Positions 18,755 to 27,606 of a DNA stretch of 44,845 nucleotides are shown piece by piece. This stretch comes from Ghiorsea sp. GTDB taxonomy: Bacteria; Pseudomonadota; Zetaproteobacteria; Mariprofundales; Mariprofundaceae. The DNA lies in NCBI GenBank assembly GCA_030949605.1, contig JAUZSH010000009.1:1-44845 (forward strand). The letters are read 5' to 3'. Within the stretch, counting starts at the first letter, position 1; the number at the start of each line of letters is the position of its first letter. Position numbers and translations under genes: made by a program. Below the pieces are notes generated by a model that saw only the letters and a list, made by a program, of their open reading frames with translations, was not told the origin of the DNA and ran no database searches.

Positions 18755-19429
18755 ATGATTACTCCTGAAAAAATTAGAGCACAAGTTGAAAGTTTAACAA
18801 CTGATTTAATCAGGTGCAGTTTGTGTGAGGAACAGAAATTCCCATCTTTGCGAAATGAGCCATCTAATATTCAAAAAATTGATTTTGGGAAATCTGATTT
18901 AAGTATTGTCTTGAAAAACAAACCATATCAGGAAATTTATAATGAATTACTAAGAACACAGGCGTATAACTTAAGAATGATTGACGGTGCATTGATACAG
19001 ATAATGTATAAATTTCACGAAAACTCTTTGCAGAGTCATCGTCTTGCCTTTTTTCCATCTCCATATTTGGAAGAATTTCAAAACAATCCAGAAGTTTATG
19101 AAGAAGATTGTATTTACGCAGATATTCTTAAAAAGAATATTGTGCCATTCCCATTAAGATTCGACTTTGATTGTAGAGAGGTTGTTGTTGTTGCTATAGA
19201 CCACCCTCAATCACATCTTACTTTGGGGCAATATCATAACTGCCGTATTCCTGTTTCTGCAGCACTTACACCATCTATTTTTATAGATTTTATTTTACGT
19301 AATTTTTATAATACTGCCTATAATAAATATTCCGAAAAGATAAGTAAATACAATGAAGTTTTCATCAATACTATTGAAAAGTCAGAGCAAAATTTAGGTC
19401 ATATACAATTACCTTTGGGAGTAAAATAA
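18755..19429 (+). CDS. DUF2290-like protein, partner of the helicase
   Basis: 224 residues, no signal peptide or membrane segment. Recalled family features: an N-terminal MITPEKIRAQVESLT, HRLAFFPSPYLEEFQ, IYADILKKNIVPFPLRFDFD and HPQSHLTLGQYHNCRIPVS, followed by LTPSIFIDFILRNFYNTAY. These fit DUF2290 as I remember it; no search was possible. No enzymatic motif is evident, and conserved His, Asp and aromatic residues lie in the middle block. It starts 5 bp after the helicase stop and shares its low GC, so the two most likely act together. Function unknown. Confidence 0.65.
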   Translation: MITPEKIRAQVESLTTDLIRCSLCEEQKFPSLRNEPSNIQKIDFGKSDLSIVLKNKPYQEIYNELLRTQAYNLRMIDGALIQIMYKFHENSLQSHRLAFFPSPYLEEFQNNPEVYEEDCIYADILKKNIVPFPLRFDFDCREVVVVAIDHPQSHLTLGQYHNCRIPVSAALTPSIFIDFILRNFYNTAYNKYSEKISKYNEVFINTIEKSEQNLGHIQLPLGVK

Positions 19430-19456
19430 TTGGAAATATTCATAACGAAAAAAATC

Positions 19457-19485
19457 CAGCAGACGCAAAAAAAATGCGCTGCTGA
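19457..19485 (+). terminator. Weak hairpin after the helicase/DUF2290 operon
   Basis: CAGCAG-A-CGCA is followed by eight A and then TGCGCTGCTG, giving a bulged stem of ten pairs. There is no strong T tract, so termination is only possible. Confidence 0.35.
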
Positions 19486-19539
19486 TTTAAGCGTCAGGTT
19501 TTCTGCATGGCGCATATGATAAGAGTAGCTATTCATGAG

Positions 19540-19559
19540 AAAGGGGACGCTACCCTTTT
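19540..19559. repeat. REP-like palindrome
   Basis: AAAGGGGACGCTACCCTTTT, the inverse of the unit near 7270 and similar to 42305-42320. A solitary copy in a gene-free gap. Confidence 0.6.
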
Positions 19560-19603
19560 CTAATACTTTAGTGCTGAAGGCATAATCGAAGAAGGAGTGT
19601 CGC

Positions 19604-19897
19604 ATGGTTGAAAAAATAGCAGATATAGACATCAACAAGCAACTTCAAACATTGAACCAACAATGCGCTGAGCCTTGGTGCATCAACGATGAAAAACTTC
19701 ATAAATCATTCAAGTTTTTCAACTTTATTGCAGCTTTTGGTTTCATGAGCCAAGTTGCCATACTTGCTGAAAAAGCCAATCATCATCCTGAATGGCTTAA
19801 TGTGTATAACCGTGTGGATATTGATTTAACCACCCATGACGTTGGTGGCATTTCACAGCGTGATTTTGATTTAGCTCAACATATTGAGAGCATTTAG
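19604..19897 (+). CDS. 4a-hydroxytetrahydrobiopterin dehydratase (pterin carbinolamine dehydratase)
   Basis: 97 residues, the usual size. Active-site pattern: HHPEW at 60-64, [19 protein letters not shown] and a final D-LAQHIE. It dehydrates 4a-hydroxytetrahydrobiopterin to recycle pterin cofactor. No phenylalanine hydroxylase lies in the window, so the pathway partner is unknown. A GAAGGAG site lies 8 bp upstream of the ATG. Confidence 0.9.
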   Translation: MVEKIADIDINKQLQTLNQQCAEPWCINDEKLHKSFKFFNFIAAFGFMSQVAILAEKANHHPEWLNVYNRVDIDLTTHDVGGISQRDFDLAQHIESI

Positions 19898-20002
19898 ACA
19901 CAACGCTAAAATAACCCTATCATCTTTAAGAAGACAAACCTTAAAATCTGCCTAGAATGCAAATGCGTAGTTATTACACATACTGTTTCTAAGGAGATAT
20001 TG

Positions 20003-20563
20003 ATGGGATTTTTAATGGATCATAAAAAAACAATCATGGCGGGTTTCGCATTACTTGCAGTGATTTTAGGCGTAGCTGTTGCCAAAGGTGGTGATTTACC
20101 TAGCTTATTTGACTTTTCACGCTACTTCCATGTTTTGGCTGGTATCGTTTGGATTGGTTTGCTTTATTACTTCAACTTCGTGCAAGTCCCTTCTTTGGGC
20201 GGCGTAACACCTGAAACCAAAGCAGACATCTTCAAAGACGGTAGCATTGTTCGTCGCGCATTGTTCTGGTTCCGTATGGGCGCACACGCAACATTGCTTT
20301 TCGGTATCATTTTGTTCGCAAGCTTGGGTAAAGCGATTACTGTTGATATTATGATTGGCGCAACATTCGCTATCATCATGTGGTTCAATGTAACCTTTAT
20401 CATTTGGCCTAACCAAAAGAAAGTGATTGGTATGGTTGAAGCAACTGCAGATGAAAAAGCAGCAGCAGGTAAAAAAGCATTGATGGCTTCTCGCATCAAC
20501 ACATTGCTTTCAATCCCAATGTTGTTCTTGATGTTCTCATCAACACATTTCCCAATTTTTTAA
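20003..20563 (+). CDS. Membrane protein of the PuuD / urate-oxidase N-terminal-like family
   Basis: 186 residues with four or five predicted membrane helices. RYFHVLAGIVWIGLLYYFNFVQVP and MGAHATLLFGIILF carry conserved His that could bind haem, as in related CopD/PuuD-type membrane domains; this is inference. The cytosolic urate-degrading C-terminal domain of PuuD is absent, so it stands alone. The start is ATG 20003, 8 bp after an AAGGAG site; a TTG one codon earlier is less likely. A strong terminator follows. Confidence 0.65.
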   Translation: MGFLMDHKKTIMAGFALLAVILGVAVAKGGDLPSLFDFSRYFHVLAGIVWIGLLYYFNFVQVPSLGGVTPETKADIFKDGSIVRRALFWFRMGAHATLLFGIILFASLGKAITVDIMIGATFAIIMWFNVTFIIWPNQKKVIGMVEATADEKAAAGKKALMASRINTLLSIPMLFLMFSSTHFPIF

Positions 20564-20570
20564 TATCATA

Positions 20571-20604
20571 GAAATAAAGCCACTACAAATAGTGGCTTTA
20601 TTTC
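20571..20604 (+). terminator. Rho-independent terminator
   Basis: A perfect 15-bp stem (GAAATAAAGCCACTA with its complement) around a 4-nt loop, closing in an A/T-rich arm. It can act on both strands. Confidence 0.85.
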
Positions 20605-20679
20605 TACTTTGTATAGCGTTAAGCTTGCATACGTTGGTTCTGACCAACAACAAAATCTAAAGAAAGAAGGTAATCAAAT

Positions 20680-20856
20680 ATGAATGTTGATCAACATCTA
20701 AAAGTGGCACAATGGCACATGGAACAAGCACGTTTACACGCAACAACAGAGCACACTTGCGGCTGCCCTGTAAACGAAGAATATCAACGTATTATTACTA
20801 TAATTGAATCAGGCGACAAAATTGAAGAAGATTTGAGCTGTTCAGTACAAAGCTAA
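20680..20856 (+). CDS. Small Cys-containing protein, 58 residues
   Basis: Reads MNVDQHLKVAQWHMEQARLH.. with THTCGCPV and LSCSVQS near the end. It has three Cys and four or five His, so metal binding is possible but unproven. A GAAGG ribosome site lies about 8 bp upstream, a terminator precedes it and another follows, giving a self-contained small transcription unit. I do not recognise the family. Confidence 0.6.
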   Translation: MNVDQHLKVAQWHMEQARLHATTEHTCGCPVNEEYQRIITIIESGDKIEEDLSCSVQS

Positions 20857-20874
20857 CATTGAACATGTTTGAAC

Positions 20875-20909
20875 AAGCCGCTCTGGGAAACCATGGGCGG
20901 CTTTTTTTA
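20875..20909 (+). terminator. Rho-independent terminator after the small gene
   Basis: AAGCCGC at 20875-20881 pairs with GCGGCTT at 20897-20903 and a T tract follows. Confidence 0.8.
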
Positions 20910-20962
20910 TGCTTACATGAATCTCAAAATACATTTTACTATCTTGAATTAGCCAAATATTA

Positions 20963-21044
20963 GCGAGGCTAAAGCCTCACTTCCAAGGTTGTGCGACTCA
21001 AGGTGAAGGCGCAAAGAAACAAGGCAGAGAGAACACTCTGGGGT
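20963..21044. repeat. Dispersed intergenic repeat, copy 1
   Basis: GCGAGGCTAAAGCCTCACTT (20963 onward, 24 bp exact) recurs at 26395-26418. The next part, AAGGTGAAGGCG..CTCTGGGGT, also recurs near 26283 but in the opposite order. GAGGCT-AA-AGCCTC is a hairpin. It may be an untranslated repeat or a REP-like family. Confidence 0.6.
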
Positions 21045-21061
21045 ACGGCATGACAACAAAC

Positions 21062-21895
21062 CTACTTCTTACAAAACACCGAGCCGCGAAAATTGCCTGC
21101 CAAATCTGTATAATCTTCAAGTTTCTCTAATGTGTTCGGTGTGGCAGGCATCCCACATAAACCCGATTCCAACACCAGTAACCCACCGTCTTTAAGGTAA
21201 AGGTGTCCATCACTGAGCAGCTTATTCAACAAGGTTAAACCCGAAGCCTCATCCGTCAGCGCAAAACGCGGTTCAAAGCTTAATTCCGCTTCCAAATCAA
21301 ACATTTCATCTTTGCTTACATACGGAGGGTTGGATACCAATACATCAAATTGACTGTCCACAGGCAAAGCTTGATACAAGTCGCCTTGCATAAAATGCAT
21401 ACGTTTGACCACACCCACCTTCTCGGCATTCATCTTCGCCACAGCCAAGGCTTTATCGGATATGTCGCAAGCCGTGATTTCACTATGCGGATACTCTTTC
21501 GCCAAACTCACCGCAATACACCCTGAACCTGTGCCAATATCGGCAATGCTTAAGTTTTGTTGTAATTCAGACTGATGTTTTAACACCACTTCAATCAAAT
21601 GTTCAGTTTCAGGACGCGGCACAAGCACATCAGGCGTAACAATAAAATCATCTTTCCAAAATGCTTTTACACCCAGAATATAGGCTAAAGGTTCACGATT
21701 CATGCGCCGCTTGAGCATGGCTTCAAACTTCACAATCACATCTTCAGGCACTTCATCATACGCTTTGATAATTAAGTCTGTCTGCGATACACCCCAAGCA
21801 GCCATCAACATTAACTCAGCATCTTTACGTGGTGCATCAACACTTGCTTTCTCAAGTTGTTTCGATGCCGCTTGAATTATTATTTGAACCTTCAT
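21062..21895 (-). CDS. prmC: Release factor glutamine methyltransferase PrmC (HemK)
   Basis: Methylates the Gln of the GGQ motif in RF1 and RF2. 277 residues: an N-terminal helical domain, the SAM loop IADIGTGSGCIAVSLA, an acidic strand TACDIS and the active-site NPPYVSKDE. The start is ATG 21893-21895. It is the last gene of hemA-prfA-(DUF2513)-prmC, the usual order with one extra gene. Confidence 0.93.
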   Translation of the reverse strand: MKVQIIIQAASKQLEKASVDAPRKDAELMLMAAWGVSQTDLIIKAYDEVPEDVIVKFEAMLKRRMNREPLAYILGVKAFWKDDFIVTPDVLVPRPETEHLIEVVLKHQSELQQNLSIADIGTGSGCIAVSLAKEYPHSEITACDISDKALAVAKMNAEKVGVVKRMHFMQGDLYQALPVDSQFDVLVSNPPYVSKDEMFDLEAELSFEPRFALTDEASGLTLLNKLLSDGHLYLKDGGLLVLESGLCGMPATPNTLEKLEDYTDLAGNFRGSVFCKK

Positions 21896-21909
21896 AACAA
21901 CTGGATATT

Positions 21910-22272
21910 TTAAGCTAGAATAGACAGGGCCGCTTTGGTCGCAACACCTTTAACTAAGTCAACTGACATAGAAATTCCTTTTTCTTTAAATACTGACTTC
22001 GTTTTTTCCCAAACTGTATCATTCCGAATAGAATCTAAAAACTCATGCCCTTCCCAGGTTAAACTTATTGCAAAAAAATCGTTTACGTCCGGTCCCATAG
22101 TTTTAGCAACTTGACCTTTAATAAGTTCCGCATCTATTAATAGTTCCGCATGATATGAAGCAGCAAGGTGCTTATCATCTGGAAAGTTTGATAAATTAAC
22201 AACGTCATTATTTGACTCAATATCCTCAACCTTAGTTAGTATTTCTCTAATTAAATCCCAGTCACGCTTCAT
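21910..22272 (-). CDS. DUF2513-like small protein between prfA and prmC
   Basis: About 120 residues starting MKRDWDLIREILTKVED, the pattern I associate with DUF2513, a family common in phages and mobile elements. The middle has AELLIDAELIKG and FAISLTWEGHEFLDSIRND, which suggests a winged-helix-like fold; this is inference. GAGG lies 5 bp before ATG 22270-22272, so that start is preferred over one 21 bp upstream. It is unusual inside the conserved prfA-prmC pair and may be a horizontally acquired insertion that rides on operon expression. Confidence 0.7.
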   Translation of the reverse strand: MKRDWDLIREILTKVEDIESNNDVVNLSNFPDDKHLAASYHAELLIDAELIKGQVAKTMGPDVNDFFAISLTWEGHEFLDSIRNDTVWEKTKSVFKEKGISMSVDLVKGVATKAALSILA

Positions 22273-22295
22273 ATTAACCTCGTTTGGTTTCACTT

Positions 22296-23360
22296 CTACC
22301 CTGCAAGCAACTCCGCTTGATGATGTGTAATGAGTGATTCAATTAACTCATCCATTTCACCATTCATGATTTGGTCGAGTTTATAGAGCGTTAAATTAAT
22401 TCTGTGGTCGGTGACACGACCTTGCGGATAGTTGTAGGTGCGAATGCGTTGTGACCTATCGCCCGAACCTACCATATCTTTGCGTATCTCTGCTCGCGCT
22501 GAATCTTTTTCCGATTGTTCTTTATCCAACAACCTTGCTTGCAATACTTTCATGGCTTGGGCTTTGTTTTTATGTTGACTGGCTTGGTCTTGGCATGTTA
22601 CGACCAATCCCGATGGTGCATGAGTTAAGCGTACTGCGGATTCGGTTTTATTCACATGCTGACCACCTGCACCTGATGCGCGGTACACATCAATACGTAA
22701 ATCTTCAGTGCGGATATTGATTTCCACTTCTTCGGCTTCAGGAAGAATCGCCACTGTACAAGCAGAAGTGTGAACGCGACCACCTGATTCCGTTTCAGGT
22801 ACACGTTGAACGCGATGCGCTCCCGATTCAAATTTAAACACAGAAAATACATCTGTACCCGTAACTTGGGCTACGATTTCTTTGTAACCACCAATGCCAA
22901 TATTACTGCTGGTTAAAATTGAGACTTTAAAACCTTTGCGCTCGGAATATCGGGTATACATACGAAACAAATCGGCGGCAAACAAAGCAGCCTCATCGCC
23001 GCCCGTGCCTGCACGAATTTCAAGAATCACATTGCGGTCATCATTGGGATCTTTGGGTAATAATAAAGTGTCTAGGCGTGATTTACTGGCAATTAACTCT
23101 TCTTTAAGCTCAATGATGTCCATCTGCGCCATGTCTTTTAGCTCAGGGTCGCAATCATCTTCCGCCATCATTTCTTGATTGTCTTTGATTTGCTGGTCAA
23201 TCGATAAATAGTGTTCAGCTTCATCAGCCACGGGTTCGATAGCTGCGTATTCTTTGGAAATTTTGGTGTATTTTTTTTGGTCTGATGTGGTTTCGGGGTC
23301 TGCCATCATCACAGACAAATCATTTTTTTTTCTTAGTATTTCATCCAGACGCGTGTTCAT
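22296..23360 (-). CDS. prfA: Peptide chain release factor 1
   Basis: Releases peptides at UAA and UAG. 354 residues, with [13 protein letters not shown], the peptidyl-transferase-centre GGQ in [20 protein letters not shown] near residue 230, and a C-terminal [16 protein letters not shown]. The start ATG 23358-23360 overlaps the hemA 3' end by 20 bp. Confidence 0.95.
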   Translation of the reverse strand: MNTRLDEILRKKNDLSVMMADPETTSDQKKYTKISKEYAAIEPVADEAEHYLSIDQQIKDNQEMMAEDDCDPELKDMAQMDIIELKEELIASKSRLDTLLLPKDPNDDRNVILEIRAGTGGDEAALFAADLFRMYTRYSERKGFKVSILTSSNIGIGGYKEIVAQVTGTDVFSVFKFESGAHRVQRVPETESGGRVHTSACTVAILPEAEEVEINIRTEDLRIDVYRASGAGGQHVNKTESAVRLTHAPSGLVVTCQDQASQHKNKAQAMKVLQARLLDKEQSEKDSARAEIRKDMVGSGDRSQRIRTYNYPQGRVTDHRINLTLYKLDQIMNGEMDELIESLITHHQAELLAG

Positions 23361-24663
23361 CGGACTCCCGAGGTTTATCTTTTTTCTTCTTATCGTGAAT
23401 AGGCTCTGCTGCGAACAACCTGCTTGCAGCCCCCATCAATAGGTCACCTTCAATATCATCAGGTAATGTTTTCAGTGTTTGCATGGTAGGATGCACGAAT
23501 CGTTTCATCAATGCTTTGCTGAATCGCTCAACCGCTTCAACTTGTTCAGGGCTTAAATCTTTCAAGTAACGCTTGGCTTTAGCCAACTCTTCAACACGCG
23601 CTTTTTCTACTTGCTGCTGAATACCACGAATAAGCGGCACTGATTCCAATGATTTCAACCATGTCAAAAATGAAATGGCATCTTCTTCAATCAAGACTTG
23701 AGCTTGTTCAGCTTCTTTTTCACGACTTTGTTGATTACCCTGCACAACCTGCTGCAAGTCATCAATATCATACACATACGCACCCGCAATATCAGCAATA
23801 CGCGGATCAATATCTCGTGGTACTGCAATATCCACCAAAAACATAGGTTCGCCACCACGCTTCTCCATCGCTGGTTCCACATCTTCGGGCAACAAGACAT
23901 AAGTGCTTGCACCTGTTCCTGAAATAACTATATCTGCCCTATCCATATATTGCGGTAATTCATCCATCGTTAGGGCATGACCTTCAAATTGAACTGCCAG
24001 TTTTCGCGCCCGTTCTAAAGTACGGTTAGCTACCAATATTTCGGTGCATCCGTTGGCTTTGAGATGGGTTGCGGCAAGCTCTGCCATTTCTCCAGCACCC
24101 ACGATCAATACTGTTTTTCCAGCCAAGTCACCAAAGATACGCTTGGCAAGCTCCACGGCACATGATGAAATGTTGACAGCTTGCCTGCCAATCGATGTTT
24201 CGCTGCGCGCACGTTTGGCAGCTGCAAATGTCGATTGATATAAACGGTGTAGAATATGACCTGCCGTTTTCGCTTCCAATGCCAGCTCATACGATGCTTT
24301 CACCTGGCCTAAAATCTGAGGTTCACCCAATACCAACGAATCCAAACCCGCCGCCACTGAAAACAGGTGGCGGATAGCAGCATCTGTGGTATGTGCATAC
24401 AAATGCTCAATGACTTCGGACAATGGCATATTGGCTTTCTTAGCAAACCATTCGTGGGCAACGGCAATCGCAGCATCAGGATCGTGGGTTACTAAAGTCA
24501 TTTCAACACGGTTGCACGTTGATAATAATGCCGCTTCGCGAATGGCAGGGTTGGCTATTTTCGCCTGTAAAATAGATTCTATTTCCGCTTCAGCTACGGC
24601 CAAACGCTCCCGCAATGCAACAGGAGCTGTTTTATAATTGAGACCAATATGGCAAATTCTCAT
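23341..24663 (-). CDS. hemA: Glutamyl-tRNA reductase
   Basis: First committed step of C5 tetrapyrrole synthesis: reduces Glu-tRNA to glutamate-1-semialdehyde with NADPH. 440 residues: the catalytic Cys at residue 50 in LSTCNRVEM, the nucleotide-binding loop [12 protein letters not shown] near residue 190, and a C-terminal dimerisation helix. Followed by prfA with a 20-bp overlap. Confidence 0.95.
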   Translation of the reverse strand: MRICHIGLNYKTAPVALRERLAVAEAEIESILQAKIANPAIREAALLSTCNRVEMTLVTHDPDAAIAVAHEWFAKKANMPLSEVIEHLYAHTTDAAIRHLFSVAAGLDSLVLGEPQILGQVKASYELALEAKTAGHILHRLYQSTFAAAKRARSETSIGRQAVNISSCAVELAKRIFGDLAGKTVLIVGAGEMAELAATHLKANGCTEILVANRTLERARKLAVQFEGHALTMDELPQYMDRADIVISGTGASTYVLLPEDVEPAMEKRGGEPMFLVDIAVPRDIDPRIADIAGAYVYDIDDLQQVVQGNQQSREKEAEQAQVLIEEDAISFLTWLKSLESVPLIRGIQQQVEKARVEELAKAKRYLKDLSPEQVEAVERFSKALMKRFVHPTMQTLKTLPDDIEGDLLMGAASRLFAAEPIHDKKKKDKPRESDEHASG

Positions 24664-24672
24664 GAGCCGAAC

Positions 24673-25092
24673 CTAAACAACTGCGTCTTTCTGTCCATCT
24701 TCAATCAAATCCAAGTTGATTTTTTCAACACTTTCAGAACTTTTGTTGCAATGGTATGCCAGTAAATCCAAGCGACCTTTTTCAGATAGGCGCACTTTAA
24801 GTTCTATGTACTCATCGGGCATAACATCAACCAATTCGCTTGAAGCAGCGTCCTCTTCAAAATGGAAAAAGCCTAAACATTGAATATCCAAGTCAGACCA
24901 AACATCCAATGTTTGCTGAATATCTTCATCTTCTTTGACCATGGCAACTTTTTGAATCGTGGGCATATCCTGAGCCAATGAACCAATCAAACCACGGTAA
25001 GTATAGCGTTCATCCGCCACCAAGGCTTGATGAAGTATCCATTGAAAAGCACTGCGTGAAATATAAGTAGGTTTAGGCGTTAATATTAACAT
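24673..25092 (-). CDS. Unknown protein upstream of hemA
   Basis: 139 residues, no signal or membrane helix, ending 9 bp before hemA and on the same strand. The order of strands (YTYRGLIGSLAQDMP.., then IQCLGFFHFEEDA..) recalls an MPN/JAB fold, but the metal-binding His set is not present, so this is only a weak resemblance. The C-terminus is acidic. No good ribosome site is visible at ATG 25090-25092, so the start is uncertain. Confidence 0.55.
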   Translation of the reverse strand: MLILTPKPTYISRSAFQWILHQALVADERYTYRGLIGSLAQDMPTIQKVAMVKEDEDIQQTLDVWSDLDIQCLGFFHFEEDAASSELVDVMPDEYIELKVRLSEKGRLDLLAYHCNKSSESVEKINLDLIEDGQKDAVV

Positions 25093-25260
25093 AGGTGGCG
25101 CAGGATTGAGTGTCTAACGTTTGATGTCAAATAATGATATGAAATCAATCGCACGATTAAACACAGTGCGGCATAATGCACCACTTAAACTTGACGCGAA
25201 CCATGATAAAATTTAGTAATCGCGATCTGTTTGAAGAATACAAGAGAGGGTTTTACACAC

Positions 25261-26196
25261 GTGAGTCACTTTTCAGTCATGCTACTTCCCGATCATGGGC
25301 AAACAAAAACATACCGCTTGAGTAAAGGAAAGATTCGCTTACTTGCCTTATTTGTATTCTTGGTTGTAGCTTCAGGTGTTGCTGGTGCATACAGCCTGTA
25401 TGTAAGCTACGAGATGCGTAAAGATCTCATCAGCACTCAAGAAACACTTGAAAATGAACGCATTGCCTTTACAAATCAAAAAACAATGTTTGAAGCATCG
25501 CTCAAAGCTGAACAAAATAAAATGAATGTATACGCACGCACTGTGGGAGAAATGCAGGCGCGTTTGGCGCGTTTGGACTCACTGGGCAAGCGACTTATGC
25601 AAGATTCATCCCTTGATCCTATGGCCTTTAATTTTGACGTACAACCTGCCTTTGGTGGCCCCCGCTCCCCTGTTGACAGTCATATTGTTGACCTTGGTCT
25701 TTTCGGGCAGCTTGAAGAGGTGGAATCAAAAATATCAATATTGGACACAAGGCTTGTCGCTATCAATTATTTATTACAAGATGATATTGAAGAAAAAAAT
25801 GCTCGCCCCCACGCTTGGCCCAGTGAAGGTGGATGGTTAAGCTCTAAGTATGGTATCCGTACTGACCCTTTTACTGCAAAAAAAGCTATGCACAAAGGCA
25901 TTGATATTGCCAATCGTTTTGGTGCACCCGTACTCTCTGGAAGTCGAGGTGTTGTAGTATACGCTGGAAAAATGCGCGATTATGGCTACTTGGTTGAAAT
26001 TGAGCATGGTTATGGTTATCGCACGCGATATGGTCACATGTCAGCCATTACTGTCACAGCTGGAGACATTATTGATGCCAATCAAATGGTTGGACGCATT
26101 GGTTCATCAGGTCGCTCTACGGGGCCACACTTGCACTATGAAGTGCGTCGAAATAATAAAACATTAAACCCAAGTAACTTTATTCCTAAAAGTTAG
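25261..26196 (+). CDS. M23-family (LytM-type) peptidase or amidase activator, inner-membrane anchored
   Basis: About 311 residues. An N-terminal membrane anchor (LALFVFLVVASGVAGAYSLYV), a coiled-coil from about residue 60 to 120, then an M23 domain: MHKGIDIANRFGAPVLS (first His and Asp of the metal site), RTRYGHMSAI and HLHYEVR. All zinc-binding positions appear intact. Relatives cut or regulate peptidoglycan cross-links. The start is uncertain: GTG 25261 is preferred (AGAGAGGG upstream), while TTG 25231 or ATG 25279 are possible. It is divergent from the hemA operon. Confidence 0.85.
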   Translation: MSHFSVMLLPDHGQTKTYRLSKGKIRLLALFVFLVVASGVAGAYSLYVSYEMRKDLISTQETLENERIAFTNQKTMFEASLKAEQNKMNVYARTVGEMQARLARLDSLGKRLMQDSSLDPMAFNFDVQPAFGGPRSPVDSHIVDLGLFGQLEEVESKISILDTRLVAINYLLQDDIEEKNARPHAWPSEGGWLSSKYGIRTDPFTAKKAMHKGIDIANRFGAPVLSGSRGVVVYAGKMRDYGYLVEIEHGYGYRTRYGHMSAITVTAGDIIDANQMVGRIGSSGRSTGPHLHYEVRRNNKTLNPSNFIPKS

Positions 26197-26277
26197 AAAA
26201 GCTCTGATAAGCAACTGTACTACGCAGGGGGGGATGGGCTTCAGAACCATGACACTTCATTCCCATGCTCCACACAG

Positions 26278-26418
26278 CTTAAGGTGAAGGCGTAAGCCTG
26301 AGAAAGCACCCTGGGGTGTTAGCCTCGCCCAAAAAAAGCCAAGTGTTAGATTTTGTTCTATTTCTGGTGAAGTGATTGAGTATCATTCATCAATGCGAGG
26401 CTAAAGCCTCACTTCCAA
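26278..26418. repeat. Dispersed intergenic repeat, copy 2 (26.2-26.55 kb gap)
   Basis: The roughly 350-bp gap after the M23 gene has no gene. It holds AAGGTGAAGGCG..CCTGGGGTG at 26283 and the exact 24-bp unit at 26395-26418 shared with 20963-20986. Order and spacing differ from copy 1. Confidence 0.6.
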
Positions 26419-26547
26419 CCTATACGCAACGCTTACCCCATACTTTTTGAGTAAGCTTTAGATACTTACACCTTCCCACGTCACCCCAGTCCCTAAAACA
26501 TAGAGCGTCTGCCATCAATCTTGCACCATCATTCGAAAAATCACGAC

Positions 26548-26582
26548 AAAAAGGGTATGCATCTAAGATACATACCCTTTTT
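26548..26582. terminator. Bidirectional terminator between M23 and rpmB
   Basis: AAAAAGGGTATG at 26548-26559 pairs perfectly with CATACCCTTTTT at 26571-26582 across an 11-nt loop. It is 25 bp downstream of the rpmB stop. Confidence 0.85.
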
Positions 26583-26606
26583 TAATACAAGACCATCTAA
26601 AACTGA

Positions 26607-26799
26607 TTAAGCTGCTTTAGCAACCTTACCTGAACGCAAGCAAGACGAGCACACGCGAATCTTTTTTAGTATTTCCGCCAACAACTGCACGAACATTGTG
26701 CAAGTTCGGCAAAAAGCGACGACGGGTTGTATTGTGAGCATGACTCACATTATTGCCACTCATAGGACCTTTATCACAAATTTCACAACGCTTTGCCAT
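26607..26799 (-). CDS. rpmB: Large ribosomal subunit protein bL28, one extra base
   Basis: Starts [20 protein letters not shown] and continues [17 protein letters not shown], typical of the short, Cys-containing bL28 form. In the sequence as given the frame goes wrong after NTKK, in a run of six A (coding strand); five A would give the normal end [17 protein letters not shown] and a stop at 26607-26609. The gene would then be 63 residues. L28 is important in most bacteria, so a base-calling error is the likely cause. The ATG follows a GGAGGTAAT-type ribosome site. Confidence 0.85.
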
Positions 26800-26916
26800 G
26801 ATTACCTCCAGTAAAACCGAGCCGCACTTTAATCGGCACAATAAAGATTACAAGCACTAAATGTACACCACTTCTATCCATAGACGTTTGACCCATCCAA
26901 GCTTACGCTTTGGCTT

Positions 26917-27606
26917 ATGGAACAAGTTAAGCAAGCCGTTATTTTAGCCGCAGGTTTAGGCACACGCCTTAAATCATTGACCGAAAATAAACCCAAGGCA
27001 CTGATGCCCATTGCCAATGAAGCTGCCATTATTCACGTCATTCGACATTTGGTGAAGCAGGGTGTGCATGATATTGCTATCAACCTGCACCACCATGCCG
27101 AGCAAATCAGGCAAACATTAGGCAATGGTAACCATTTTAACGCCAATCTCTATTATAGTTATGAAGACACCTTGCTCGATTCGGGGGGTGGCGTACGCAC
27201 AGCTATGGACTTATTGCCAAGTGGTGAGCTTATCGCCGTCTACAACACTGATATTATCAGTGATATTGATTTGCACCGTTTATCATCATTATGCCCAAAG
27301 CGTGGCTGTGCCTTGGCTCTGGTAACAAATCCTAAACACCATCCAGATGGTGATTTTAGCTTGAATGGGCGGCATATCATTCAAAAGACAAGCCCTAGCT
27401 ATACTTTTTCAGGTATCTCAGTTTGGCACAAGGAAGCATTGCTAACACAACCACCTTTGCAGAAGTTTTCACTCGTTAAACTTATTCAAGAAGCTATCTA
27501 TAGCCAACAATGTTTGGGGTTTGTACACCCTAGCTACTGGTTTGATATTGGTCGCCCACATGATTTATTCAAAGCCAAGCGTTTTATACGCGAGCATTTC
27601 TCATGA
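26917..27606 (+). CDS. Nucleotidyltransferase, MurU-like (N-acetylmuramate-1-phosphate uridylyltransferase type)
   Basis: 229 residues. Signature LAAGLGTRLKSLTENKPKALMP near residues 10-31 (nucleotide and catalytic loop), IAVYNTDIISD with the metal Asp, and DIGRPHDL near the end. Closest in feel to MurU, which makes UDP-MurNAc in cell-wall recycling, but mannose-1-P guanylyltransferase-like members look similar. ATG overlaps the next gene by 4 bp. Confidence 0.8.
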   Translation: MEQVKQAVILAAGLGTRLKSLTENKPKALMPIANEAAIIHVIRHLVKQGVHDIAINLHHHAEQIRQTLGNGNHFNANLYYSYEDTLLDSGGGVRTAMDLLPSGELIAVYNTDIISDIDLHRLSSLCPKRGCALALVTNPKHHPDGDFSLNGRHIIQKTSPSYTFSGISVWHKEALLTQPPLQKFSLVKLIQEAIYSQQCLGFVHPSYWFDIGRPHDLFKAKRFIREHFS

